A stretch of DNA of 64,000 nt from positions 129,966-193,965 of the forward strand of contig DVLI01000026.1 in the NCBI GenBank assembly GCA_018715595.1. The letters run 5' to 3'. This DNA comes from Candidatus Caccoplasma merdavium (lineage in GTDB: Bacteria > Bacteroidota > Bacteroidia > Bacteroidales > UBA11471). Made by a program: the position numbers and the translations under genes. Positions 1 through 8,598 of the stretch are shown here, piece after piece. The notes below the pieces were generated by a model that saw only the letters and a list, made by a program, of their open reading frames with translations, searched no databases and had not been told where the DNA came from. Position 1 is the stretch's first letter. Each line of letters begins with the position of its first letter.

Positions 1-753
1 GGCCATGATGAGTGTAATGAAAAGGATAAGAAATCCCATCGATGAGATGAGCCGTATAGGCTTTATCGAAAATGAGGTGATGCCTTCGATGGCAAAATTG
101 ACCATCTTGCGCAGCGGATATTTCGACTCGCCGGCAAATCGTTCATGTCGCTCGTAGTAAACGCTGGTCGATTTATATCCGATGGTGGGGATAATCCCGC
201 GAAGAAAGAGATTCCGTTCGGGATATTGGGCAAGATGTTGCAAGGCACGGCGGCTCATCAGTCGGTAGTCGGCGTGGTTATAGACCGATTTGGCTCCGAG
301 CCACGACATGAGCCGATAAAAAGCCAATGCCGTGGTACGCTTGAAGAATGTATCGCTTTTGCGGGAACTGCGCACGCCGTAAACAATGTCGAATCCTTGT
401 GCATAGGCATCGACCATGGATTCGATGCAGTCGACATCGTCTTGCAGGTCGGCGTCGATGGAGACGGCTGCATCACAAATGTCTTTTACGCTCATGAGCC
501 CGGCCAGCAAGGCGTTCTGATGACCGCGATTCAGTGCCAGGCTCAATCCGAAGACATGTTTGTCATTACGAAACAGTTCCTCTATCAAGGACCATGTCTT
601 GTCTTTGCTTCCGTCGTTGACAAACAGGACAAAACTGTTCTCGGCCACTTTCTTTTTCTCCATCAAAGTTTGGAGAATACCGGTAAGGCGTTTGGCCGAT
701 TCGGCTAAGACCTTTTCTTCGTTATAACAAGGTACGACGATGGCTAATCTCAT
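1..753 (-). CDS. GtrB/DPM1-like family 2 glycosyltransferase (partial)
   Basis: Only the first 251 codons are present; the gene runs off the left edge. I translated it from the ATG at 751-753. It opens with a GT2 start (VVPCYNEE, residues 7-13) and has NDGSKD at 46-51 and the IDADLQDD acidic cluster at 99-106. After the catalytic domain comes a hydrophobic segment near residues 235-251, matching the polyprenyl-phosphate sugar transferases (GtrB, DPM1, ArnC type) that carry C-terminal membrane helices. The likely role is loading glucose or another hexose onto undecaprenyl phosphate for envelope modification. The preceding gene in the same direction ends 58 bases upstream, so co-transcription is possible. 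The sugar cannot be told from the sequence. Confidence 0.9.
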   Translation of the reverse strand, partial: MRLAIVVPCYNEEKVLAESAKRLTGILQTLMEKKKVAENSFVLFVNDGSKDKTWSLIEELFRNDKHVFGLSLALNRGHQNALLAGLMSVKDICDAAVSIDADLQDDVDCIESMVDAYAQGFDIVYGVRSSRKSDTFFKRTTALAFYRLMSWLGAKSVYNHADYRLMSRRALQHLAQYPERNLFLRGIIPTIGYKSTSVYYERHERFAGESKYPLRKMVNFAIEGITSFSIKPIRLISSMGFLILFITLIMA

Positions 754-810
754 AACGGGTAAAAATGACGGTTTTTTCGTTATGCGAAGATACGAAAAAT
801 CTCAATAAGA

Positions 811-1176
811 TTATAATGGGAGTATCTCGTGCAATGAAATATCTTTTGTTTGCAGTGACGGCACAAGGGTGTAGAGGCGGCAAACAGGAGGCATGCAATA
901 TCGCGATAACAGGGCCGTGTCGGCAAGATAGGTGGCCAAGATAGGCAGGGAAAAGAGCCCTTTGGCTTTCAATTCGGCCAAGATGTGATATTTTTCTGCT
1001 TCAAAGGCGGCATTGGTTGCCAGCAATATCCCATCACAAAAACGGGTGCCGGCGATTTCCCGTTCATAGGGAGAAACCGTAACGGTATGGAGCCGTGGCT
1101 CCACACACATAAGCGACATCGGCTTTACCTCTTTGCCCCAACAAACATAGTGTGCCAAGAAACGTCGCGTTGTCAT
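811..1176 (-). CDS. hypothetical protein, 121 aa, coupled to the DUF4296 lipoprotein gene
   Basis: I do not recognise this family. Its ATG overlaps the stop of the upstream DUF4296 gene by four bases (ATGA), the usual sign of translational coupling. Its codons (GCC, GAA, ATC, TTG-rich) look like those of its neighbours rather than random. The protein has no signal peptide or membrane segment. It has scattered cysteines and a central stretch rich in Ala, Glu and Leu (about residues 55-85). Its place after lspA and an exported lipoprotein suggests a link to the same operon but gives no function. It could be a spurious frame, although the overlap and codon use argue against that. Confidence 0.55.
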   Translation of the reverse strand: MTTRRFLAHYVCWGKEVKPMSLMCVEPRLHTVTVSPYEREIAGTRFCDGILLATNAAFEAEKYHILAELKAKGLFSLPILATYLADTALLSRYCMPPVCRLYTLVPSLQTKDISLHEILPL

Positions 1177-1946
1177 GGTTTCGGAACATTGGGCCGGTTT
1201 TTGTACCGGATACGCAACAAGGAAATTTTATCGACATAGCACTCTTGCCATGATGGGTGCAGAGGGATTTCGATGCTGCCCATGACCCGGGCGACCCGAT
1301 TGTTTTGGGCCTGGGCTTCAAGTGTTATCTTCCCATCTCGTGTGATTTCCTTGCTTACCGTGTAAATCGAATCATTCCGGTGTCTTATCACAAGCGTTAC
1401 ACGCACCTTATCGACGGTACCTTGGGGTAACTTGGCGAAATTCATGGACAACTGGAAAATGTCATTTTCCCTGAAATTGTCATCGGCCAAGACATTGAAC
1501 AGCAAGGTATGACGATATAATCGCGGTTCGAACATGAAATAGGGTTCCTTGTTCCATACATCGATGGAGTCGCCGGGGCGGGTGAGGGGCGAACTCTTAC
1601 GCTCGACAAGAAGCGTTTTTACGGCATCGTCTTCTTCTCTGAGCCGGGCAGAGACATTGGTATAGATTTGAGAATATCGGGTCATGTGCTCGCTGTACCA
1701 CACCAGGGAGGTGTCGAACTGGGCAAGGGTCACCTCGTGGCGGTCGAGAACCGATTGACGCAACCGCTCTCTCGCATCGGTGGTGGCATATAGGGGCATG
1801 TTGTCCGAGATGGCTTCGGCTTTGTGTATGTCGACAAGAAGGTCTTCCATCTGTTCGGGTGCGATGATGTGCGACGGTATTTGCTCACACGCCACAAGGA
1901 GAAGCGTGAAACTTATACCTGCTAATATCCGTTTGGCTCCGAACAT
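1173..1946 (-). CDS. DUF4296 domain lipoprotein
   Basis: This is a predicted outer-envelope lipoprotein of 257 aa. I chose the ATG at 1944-1946 because the next residues form a lipoprotein signal, with a hydrophobic run ending in LLVAC (Cys about residue 20). The longer open frame would overlap lspA and has no signal. The region after the Cys (IIAPEQMEDLLVDIHKAEA) matches the start of DUF4296, a domain largely confined to Bacteroidota: a helical N-terminal part followed by a charged C-terminal half. The gene follows lspA by 11 bases, so the enzyme that would process this lipoprotein is made from the same message. The molecular function of DUF4296 is unknown to me. Confidence 0.8.
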   Translation of the reverse strand: MFGAKRILAGISFTLLLVACEQIPSHIIAPEQMEDLLVDIHKAEAISDNMPLYATTDARERLRQSVLDRHEVTLAQFDTSLVWYSEHMTRYSQIYTNVSARLREEDDAVKTLLVERKSSPLTRPGDSIDVWNKEPYFMFEPRLYRHTLLFNVLADDNFRENDIFQLSMNFAKLPQGTVDKVRVTLVIRHRNDSIYTVSKEITRDGKITLEAQAQNNRVARVMGSIEIPLHPSWQECYVDKISLLRIRYKNRPNVPKP

Positions 1947-1957
1947 ATGGATAGTTC

Positions 1958-2593
1958 TTATTTTGATTTTGACTTCGACGGGAACAATTCCGAGAGGGAA
2001 GAGGAGAAGGTGTGCCGGTAGAACAAGATAAGGATAAGGACGCCTACCGATATGGCCGAGTCGGCTATATTGAAAATCGGGTGAAAGAACTCGAAATATT
2101 CCCCTCCGACAAACGGAATCCATTGAGGCCAGTAAAAACCGAACAGGGGGAAATAGAGCATGTCGACGACCTTTCCGTACAGAAACGGGGCATATCCGCC
2201 TCCCTCGGGCATAAACGTGGCGACCGTGTAATAGGTCGACTCACTGAACATCATTCCGTAGAACAATGAGTCGATAATGTTGCCCAAAGCACCGGCAAAA
2301 ATAAGCGATATGCAGATGACAAATCCGCTCTTGTAGTGGGTGTGGCGAGTGAGTTTGAAGAGGTAATACCCAATGACCGTGATGGCTGCGACTCTGAACA
2401 AGCTGAGGAACAACTTGCCGAGGACCTCTATACCAAAAGCCATTCCGTTGTTCTCGATAAAAAGAATGCGGAACCACGGGAATACCGTGATTGATTCACC
2501 TATGGTGAAATGAGTCTTGATCCATATTTTTGATGCTTGATCGATGAGAAGCACCAAAAATATGGATAAGAGAGCAATGTGCCGTTTTGTCAT
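1958..2593 (-). CDS. lspA: lipoprotein signal peptidase (signal peptidase II)
   Basis: This enzyme cleaves prolipoproteins at the lipidated cysteine in the inner membrane. The 211-aa protein has four membrane segments. Both aspartyl-protease signatures are intact: GNIID with Asp108 and NIADSA with Asp178. The two aspartates are about 70 residues apart, against roughly 20 in E. coli LspA. The extra periplasmic insert (about 112-170) is rich in aromatics and Gly, and I believe this enlarged form is common in Bacteroidota. The start is the ATG at 2591-2593, which overlaps the stop of the DksA-like gene. The longer frame would add 30 charged residues before the first helix. Confidence 0.95.
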   Translation of the reverse strand: MTKRHIALLSIFLVLLIDQASKIWIKTHFTIGESITVFPWFRILFIENNGMAFGIEVLGKLFLSLFRVAAITVIGYYLFKLTRHTHYKSGFVICISLIFAGALGNIIDSLFYGMMFSESTYYTVATFMPEGGGYAPFLYGKVVDMLYFPLFGFYWPQWIPFVGGEYFEFFHPIFNIADSAISVGVLILILFYRHTFSSSLSELFPSKSKSK

Positions 2594-2967
2594 TTTTGTT
2601 CTTTCTTCGCATTGATACTCAGCGTCGCATGAGGTACGGCATAGAGACGTTCTTTGGGTATCAGTTCGCCGGTTTCTCGGCATATACCGTAGGTCTTGTT
2701 CTCGATGCGCACCATGGCGGCCTGCAAATGCTGGATAAATTTCATCTGACGTTGCGCCAACTGTCCGGCTTCTTCTTTCGATAACGTCGTAGCTCCTTCT
2801 TCAAGGACTTTGAACGTGGGGGAGGTGTCGCTGGTATCGTTACCGTCGGCATTCATGACAGAAGCTTTGAGCAGCTCATAGTCTTTATATGCTTTATCAA
2901 GTTTCTCTTGAATAATAGCTCGAAATTCTTCCAACTCTGCATCGGAATAACGTGTTTTCTTTCCCAT
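2590..2967 (-). CDS. TraR/DksA-family regulator with a degenerate zinc finger
   Basis: This 125-aa protein is an N-terminal helical coiled coil (about 10-90) followed by the DksA-type C-terminal segment (YGICRETGELIPKERL, about 93-108). DksA-family proteins bind the RNA polymerase secondary channel and modulate initiation. Only one cysteine (Cys96) remains of the usual C4 finger, so zinc cannot be bound in the standard way. I recall similar degenerate fingers in other Bacteroidota members. It is first in the run to lspA, with a promoter at 3000-3031, and its stop overlaps the lspA start (ATGA). The assignment to the family is firm; direct RNA polymerase binding is inferred. Confidence 0.88.
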   Translation of the reverse strand: MGKKTRYSDAELEEFRAIIQEKLDKAYKDYELLKASVMNADGNDTSDTSPTFKVLEEGATTLSKEEAGQLAQRQMKFIQHLQAAMVRIENKTYGICRETGELIPKERLYAVPHATLSINAKKEQK

Positions 2968-2999
2968 GGTTTGATAGATTTGGTATTAGTATTTTGCCA

Positions 3000-3031
3000 C
3001 GAAGGTAAAAAGATTTGCCCCATATTACAAA
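3000..3031 (-). promoter_or_regulatory. promoter of dksA-like/lspA operon
   Basis: Read on the minus strand this is TTTG (3031-3028), 20 bases, then TACCTTCG (3007-3000). It fits the Bacteroidetes -33/-7 promoter with one mismatch in the -7 box. The -33 element lies in the loop of the ileS terminator hairpin. The coding start is about 33 bases downstream. Confidence 0.5.
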
Positions 3032-3046
3032 TAATACGGGGCAAAA
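3007..3046 (-). terminator. rho-independent terminator of ileS
   Basis: A 13-bp inverted repeat with one mismatch (TTGCCCC arms, 3014-3045) lies just past the ileS stop. On the minus strand it is followed by TCTTTTT. It overlaps the promoter of the next operon. Confidence 0.6.
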
Positions 3047-3053
3047 TCGAATA

Positions 3054-6000
3054 TCATGCTTTTATTACAGCCGCTTGTATGGAGAATGTCTCGAAGTCGA
3101 GTTCGGCCCCGGCCGAGTCGAGAGCATCGCACAAGGTGATGCTTTCGGCCAAGACCTGTTTGGCGATGTAATCTTTATATTCTTCAACAGCCGGGTCAGT
3201 CTCTTCATTGCGAGTAAGTTGCACATGAATTTTGTCGGTTATGTCAAATCCGCTCGACTTGCGGATATTTTGTATCCGGTTGACCAATTCACGCGCGATG
3301 CCTTCACGTCGCAAATCTTCCGTGACCGTGATGTCGAGAGCCACCGTGAGACGTCCTTCATTGGCAACCAGCCACCCGGGAATGTCTTCCGATATGATTT
3401 CCACATCGTCGAGACCGATGACCGCCTGTTGCCCGTCGATATTGAATGTGAAATTTCCTTCTTTTTCAAATTTCAGAATATCTTCTTGCGACATGGCAGC
3501 CACATTTGCGGCCAGTTGTTTCATGATTTTGCCATAACGCGGGCCCAGTTTCTTGAAGTCGGGTTTTACGCGTTTTACCAAGATCCCGGCCGCATTGTCG
3601 GCAAAGAGCATCTCTTTGACATTTACCTCGTTGAGTACAAGCTCTTTTATCGATTCGATGTCTTTCTGCTGTTTTTCATCGAGGACAGGAATCATGAGCG
3701 TTGTGAGCGGCTGGCGCACCTTGATGTTTACCTTGCGCCGCAGAGCCAATACCATCGAGGTGATGTCTTGGGCGTCTTGCATACGTCCTTCGAGGGCTTT
3801 GTCGATGGTCGATTCGTCGGCTTTGGGGAAATCGCTCAGGTGTACCGATTGAGCGGCACGCCCGGTGGCCGAGGTCAGGTCGGTATAGAGACGGTCGGCA
3901 AAGAACGGCGCAATGGGAGCCATGAGCGCAGCCACCGTTTCGAGGCAGGTGTAGAGTGTCTGGTAAGCCGAAAGTTTGTCGGTATCCATGTTCCCGCCCC
4001 AGAAACGTTTGCGGTTGAGGCGCACATACCAGTTGCTGAGGTTGTCATTGACAAAGTCCGATATGGCACGGCCGGCACGCGTCGGTTCATAATCGGCATA
4101 GTATCCGTCGACCTCTTTGATAAGCGAATTGAGCAGCGAGATAATCCAACGGTCGATTTCGGGACGTTGCGATACCGGTATTTCAGGTTCTGCAAAGGTA
4201 AATCCGTCGACGTTGGCATAGAGGGCAAAGAACGAATAGGTGTTGTAGAGCGTGCCGAAGAACTTGCGGCGAACTTCTTCTACGCCGTCGAGGTCGAATT
4301 TGAGGTTATCCCACGGCGATGAGTTGGTAATCATATACCAGCGCAAGGGGTCGGAGCCGTATTTCTCGATGGCCGAGAAGGGGTCAACGGCGTTTCCGAG
4401 ACGCTTCGACATCTTGTTGCCGTTTTTATCGAGAACCAAACCGTTGGATATGACTGTTTTGTAGGCCACTTTATCGAATATCATCGAAGCAATGGCATGG
4501 AGGGTGAAGAACCAGCCACGGGTTTGGTCTACGCCTTCGGCGATGAAATCGGCGGGATATACCTTGCCACTGTCGAGCAACTCTTTGTTCTCAAACGGAT
4601 AATGTATCTGGGCATAAGGCATGGAGCCGGAGTCGAACCATACGTCGATAAGGTCGCTTTCGCGTTTCATGGGTTTCCCGCTTTCCGAGACGAGAATGAT
4701 GTCGTCGACATAAGGGCGGTGCAGGTCGATTTTGTCATAATTCTCCCGCGTATATACTCCCGGCACGAAACCTTTTTCCTTATATGGGTTGGTTTTCATA
4801 TATCCGGCGGCAATCGATTTCTCGATTTCGCCATACAATTCTTCGAGAGAACCGATACAGATTTCCTCGCCGTCTTCCGAGCGCCAGATGGGCAACGGAG
4901 TTCCCCAGTATCGCGAACGGCTCAGGTTCCAGTCGTTGAGGTTTTCGAGCCACTTGCCGAAACGTCCCGTACCGGTCGATTCGGGTTTCCAGTTGATGGT
5001 CTTGTTCAGCTCCATCATACGCTCCTTGCATGCCGTCGAGCGGATAAACCAACTGTCGAGCGGGTAATAGAGTACCGGTTTGTCGGTGCGCCAGCAGTGG
5101 GGATAGTTGTGGGTATGTTTCTCGATTTTGAAAGCTTGGTTGTTTTGCTTCATCATCATGCAGATGACAATGTCGAGCGACTCCGCGGCTTGGGCGGCTT
5201 TCTCATCGTATTTCCCATCGACGGTGAATCGGGGGTCATAGGCGTTTTTGACCCATGCGCCTTGATAAGGTGCGTATTTTTCGACATCGACGCATGTCTT
5301 TACAAATGTCTCGTCCAAGTCATCGAGGAGGTAGAATTTGCCGGTCAGGTCGACCATCGGGCGGGTTTCTCCCTTTTTGTTTATCATAAACAGCGAGGGA
5401 ATTCCGGCAGCTTTGGCAACCTGGGCGTCATCAGCACCAAATGTGGGCGCGATGTGCACAATTCCCGTACCGTCATCGGTGGTGACATAGTCGCCGGGAA
5501 TGACGCGGAATGCGCGGTCACTGGCCGACCAGTTCCCATCTTTATCGACATCGACGGGTTTTACCCAAGGTATCAACTGCTCATATTCCATACCTACAAG
5601 GTCGGTTCCTTTGTATTCGGCTACGACTTTATAGGGAATAAGTTTGTCTCCGGGTTTGTAGGCATCGAGGTCGAGGTTGGCCGCTTTGGGATTGAAGTGA
5701 TTGTTGAGCAGAGCCTTGGCCAGTACGACGGTAATCGGTTCTCCGGTATATCCATTGTAGGACTGCACGGCGACATAGTCGATTTTAGGACCGACACAGA
5801 GGGCCGTGTTCGATGGCAGGGTCCAGGGTGTCGTCGTCCATGCGATGAAGTAGGGGGTACCCCATGCCGCCATTTCGGGGCGCGGATTCTTCATCTTGAA
5901 TTGAGCCACCACCGTCGTGTCTTTTACGTCGCGATAGCAACCCGGCTGGTTCAACTCATGCGAACTGAGACCTGTACCGGCTGCCGGCGAGTAGGGCTGT

Positions 6001-6539
6001 ATGGTGTATCCTTTATATAGGAGTCCTTTCTTGTAAAGTTGTTGCAAGAGCCACCACAACGTTTCGATGTAACGATTGTCATAGGTGATATAGGGGTCTT
6101 TCATGTCGACCCAATATCCCATTTTGTGTGTGAGGTCTTCCCATTCTTTGGTAAACTTCATCACATCTTTGCGACAGGCGGCATTATACTCTTCGACCGA
6201 GATTTTCTTACCGATGTCTTCTTTGGTGATGCACAAGGCTTTTTCCACGCCCAATTCTACGGGCAGGCCGTGCGTGTCCCAGCCGGCTTTGCGCATTACC
6301 TGGAACCCTTTCATCGTTTTGTAGCGGCAGAAAATATCCTTGATGGAGCGCGCCATGACATGGTGTATGCCGGGCATGCCGTTGGCCGAAGGAGGACCTT
6401 CATAGAAAACAAATGAGGGTGCGCCTTCCCGTATTTCGAGACTCTTTTGGAAGAGTTGTTCGGCGTCCCACTTTTTCAGCACCTCCTTATTTATCTCCGA
6501 TAAATCGAAGTGAGAATATTCGGTAAATTTCTTGTCCAT
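3054..6539 (-). CDS. ileS: isoleucyl-tRNA synthetase, eukaryote-like (type 2) clade
   Basis: This enzyme charges tRNA-Ile with isoleucine in the cytoplasm. The 1161-aa class I synthetase has its HIGH-type motif as GIHH (about residue 58) and KMSKR near residue 712. The CP1 editing domain lies between them, with WTTTPWTLPSNTAL conserved. The C-terminal quarter contains RVKPDFKKLGPRYGK, typical of the eukaryote-like type 2 enzymes, and lacks the Cys4 zinc finger that ends type 1 bacterial IleRS. Type 2 enzymes are usually insensitive to mupirocin, so natural resistance is a reasonable inference. The gene is monocistronic, with its own terminator and a -7 box at 6577-6584. Confidence 0.97.
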   Translation of the reverse strand: MDKKFTEYSHFDLSEINKEVLKKWDAEQLFQKSLEIREGAPSFVFYEGPPSANGMPGIHHVMARSIKDIFCRYKTMKGFQVMRKAGWDTHGLPVELGVEKALCITKEDIGKKISVEEYNAACRKDVMKFTKEWEDLTHKMGYWVDMKDPYITYDNRYIETLWWLLQQLYKKGLLYKGYTIQPYSPAAGTGLSSHELNQPGCYRDVKDTTVVAQFKMKNPRPEMAAWGTPYFIAWTTTPWTLPSNTALCVGPKIDYVAVQSYNGYTGEPITVVLAKALLNNHFNPKAANLDLDAYKPGDKLIPYKVVAEYKGTDLVGMEYEQLIPWVKPVDVDKDGNWSASDRAFRVIPGDYVTTDDGTGIVHIAPTFGADDAQVAKAAGIPSLFMINKKGETRPMVDLTGKFYLLDDLDETFVKTCVDVEKYAPYQGAWVKNAYDPRFTVDGKYDEKAAQAAESLDIVICMMMKQNNQAFKIEKHTHNYPHCWRTDKPVLYYPLDSWFIRSTACKERMMELNKTINWKPESTGTGRFGKWLENLNDWNLSRSRYWGTPLPIWRSEDGEEICIGSLEELYGEIEKSIAAGYMKTNPYKEKGFVPGVYTRENYDKIDLHRPYVDDIILVSESGKPMKRESDLIDVWFDSGSMPYAQIHYPFENKELLDSGKVYPADFIAEGVDQTRGWFFTLHAIASMIFDKVAYKTVISNGLVLDKNGNKMSKRLGNAVDPFSAIEKYGSDPLRWYMITNSSPWDNLKFDLDGVEEVRRKFFGTLYNTYSFFALYANVDGFTFAEPEIPVSQRPEIDRWIISLLNSLIKEVDGYYADYEPTRAGRAISDFVNDNLSNWYVRLNRKRFWGGNMDTDKLSAYQTLYTCLETVAALMAPIAPFFADRLYTDLTSATGRAAQSVHLSDFPKADESTIDKALEGRMQDAQDITSMVLALRRKVNIKVRQPLTTLMIPVLDEKQQKDIESIKELVLNEVNVKEMLFADNAAGILVKRVKPDFKKLGPRYGKIMKQLAANVAAMSQEDILKFEKEGNFTFNIDGQQAVIGLDDVEIISEDIPGWLVANEGRLTVALDITVTEDLRREGIARELVNRIQNIRKSSGFDITDKIHVQLTRNEETDPAVEEYKDYIAKQVLAESITLCDALDSAGAELDFETFSIQAAVIKA

Positions 6540-6576
6540 GTTTGTCAGAACTATTTATGCTTTATATAAGTGAGTG

Positions 6577-6584
6577 CAAAGATA
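6577..6584 (-). promoter_or_regulatory. -7 box of the ileS promoter
   Basis: The minus strand reads TATCTTTG 38 bases before the ileS ATG. A weak -33 (TTCG near 6603-6606) sits about 20 bases upstream. It diverges from the aspS promoter within a 291-base intergenic gap. Confidence 0.45.
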
Positions 6585-6722
6585 AGAAAAAACATCTAAT
6601 AAACGAACTATCGCATGACACAGGTTTTCTTATTGCAAATCAAAACAAGCAAAAACAGACCGGGGTAAGGCAAGCATCCATAAAGACTGCATACTTTGCC
6701 CGTTACAAATTTGCATCATTCA

Positions 6723-6753
6723 TTGCTTATTCATCTAAAATAAACTACCTTTG
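6723..6753 (+). promoter_or_regulatory. aspS promoter
   Basis: TTG (6723-6725), 20 bases, then TACCTTTG (6746-6753). This predicts a leader of about 70 bases, which includes a small GC-rich hairpin (CACACC/GGTGTG, 6775-6789), before the aspS ATG. Confidence 0.6.
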
Positions 6754-6830
6754 CGCATCTTGTGCCGCGGAATGCACACCGTGGGTGTGAACGAGGCATT
6801 TGTAATATTTTGACAATAAACAGGAAATAT

Positions 6831-8588
6831 ATGTATAGGACAAAAACATGCGGAGAATTGCGATTGAGCGATGCCGGTAGTGTCGTCACATTGGCAGGTT
6901 GGGTACAACGCCTCCGCAAGATGGGCGGTATGACATTTGTCGACCTGCGCGACCGGTATGGAATTACGCAATTGGTTTTCAACGAAGAAGAAAATGCCGA
7001 GTTGTGCGAGCAGGCCAATCATCTGGGACGGGAATATGTGATTCAGGTTGTCGGGAAAGTGAATGAACGATTCAGCAAGAATCTCAACATACCTACCGGT
7101 GAAATCGAAATCATCGTTTCGGAGTTGAAGGTGCTGAACAGTGCCTTGACACCGCCATTCACTATCGAAGACAATACCGATGGCGGTGACGACATTCGCA
7201 TGAAATATCGTTACCTCGACTTGCGCCGTTCGGCTGTGCGCAAGAATCTCGAATTGCGTCACAAAATGACGATAGAGGTGCGTAAATACCTCGACGAACA
7301 TGGATTTATCGAAGTGGAAACCCCGATTTTGGTAGGCTCCACCCCCGAGGGCGCCCGGGACTTTGTCGTTCCCTCCCGTATGAACCCGGGACAATTCTAT
7401 GCTTTGCCCCAAAGTCCCCAAACCTTGAAACAGTTGTTGATGGTATCGGGATTTGACCGTTATTTCCAAATTGCCAAATGCTTCCGCGATGAAGATTTGA
7501 GAGCCGACCGTCAGCCCGAATTCACCCAAATCGACTGTGAAATGTCATTTGTGGAGCAAGATGACATCATCAACCTTTTCGAAGGCATGGCCAAATACCT
7601 CTTTAAAGTCATTCGCGGTGTAGAACTCACCGAACCTTTCTTGCGTATGCCTTGGTCCGAAGCCATGAAATATTATGGAAGCGACAAACCCGATTTGCGT
7701 TTCGGCATGAAGTTCGTTGAGTTGATGGACATCATGAAAGGCCACGGCTTTTCGGTCTTCGACAATGCGGCGTACATCGGTGGTATCTGTGCCGAGGGAG
7801 CCGCTCACTATACCCGCAAGCAACTCGATGCCCTTACCGACTTTGTGAAAAAGCCGCAAATTGGTGCCAAAGGAATGGTTTATGCCCGTGTCGAGGCCGA
7901 CGGAACGGTAAAATCGAGCGTCGACAAGTTCTACCCGCAAGAGGTGTTGCAGGAGATGAAAGCGGCCTTCGGTGCCAAACCGGGCGATTTGATTTTGATT
8001 CTCAGCGGCGATGATGCCATGAAGACCCGCAAGCAACTTTGTGAGCTTCGTCTCGAAATGGGCAATCAACTGGGATTGCGCGACAAGAACAAATTTGCCT
8101 TGCTTTGGGTGGTTGACTTCCCCATGTTTGAGTGGAGCGACGAGGAAAATCGCCTCATGGCCATGCACCACCCCTTTACACACCCCAAAGAAGAAGACAT
8201 TCCTTTGCTCGATACCAACCCCGAAGCTGTCCGTGCCGATGCCTATGACATGGTGTGCAACGGCATCGAAGTGGGAGGCGGGTCGATTCGTATCCACGAT
8301 GCACAGTTGCAAGCCAAGATGTTCGAAATACTGGGCTTTACCCCCGAACGCGCACAGGAACAGTTCGGCTTCCTCATGAATGCCTTCAAATACGGTGCTC
8401 CCCCTCACGGCGGATTGGCTTATGGCCTCGACCGCTGGGTGAGCATATTTGCCGGCCTCGACAGTATTCGCGATTGCATCGCTTTCCCCAAGAACAACAG
8501 TGGCCGCGATGTGATGCTCGATGCCCCTTCGGTGCTTGATCCCAAGCAACTCGACGAGTTGAATCTCAAAGTAGAACTGCCTCAGTAA
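6831..8588 (+). CDS. aspS: aspartyl-tRNA synthetase
   Basis: This class II synthetase of 585 aa charges tRNA-Asp. I start it at the ATG at 6831 ([12 protein letters not shown]), which follows an AGGAA-like sequence. The longer frame would add 23 atypical residues that begin close to the predicted transcription start. Domains in order are an N-terminal OB-fold anticodon domain (about 1-105), a class II core with the motif 2 region ([18 protein letters not shown], about 220-237), the bacterial GAD insertion (about 290-410) and motif 3 (GLAYGLDRW) near residue 528. The bacterial-type insertion and length are normal. Whether it is discriminating or also charges tRNA-Asn is not clear from sequence alone. 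Confidence 0.97.
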   Translation: MYRTKTCGELRLSDAGSVVTLAGWVQRLRKMGGMTFVDLRDRYGITQLVFNEEENAELCEQANHLGREYVIQVVGKVNERFSKNLNIPTGEIEIIVSELKVLNSALTPPFTIEDNTDGGDDIRMKYRYLDLRRSAVRKNLELRHKMTIEVRKYLDEHGFIEVETPILVGSTPEGARDFVVPSRMNPGQFYALPQSPQTLKQLLMVSGFDRYFQIAKCFRDEDLRADRQPEFTQIDCEMSFVEQDDIINLFEGMAKYLFKVIRGVELTEPFLRMPWSEAMKYYGSDKPDLRFGMKFVELMDIMKGHGFSVFDNAAYIGGICAEGAAHYTRKQLDALTDFVKKPQIGAKGMVYARVEADGTVKSSVDKFYPQEVLQEMKAAFGAKPGDLILILSGDDAMKTRKQLCELRLEMGNQLGLRDKNKFALLWVVDFPMFEWSDEENRLMAMHHPFTHPKEEDIPLLDTNPEAVRADAYDMVCNGIEVGGGSIRIHDAQLQAKMFEILGFTPERAQEQFGFLMNAFKYGAPPHGGLAYGLDRWVSIFAGLDSIRDCIAFPKNNSGRDVMLDAPSVLDPKQLDELNLKVELPQ

Positions 8589-8598
8589 ATCATTTCGC

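Noticed and set aside
3015-6020. Long plus-strand open frames (435 and 507 codons) opposite ileS
   Set aside because: They are shadows of the ileS frame. They have no ribosome site or promoter, and no recognisable protein features.
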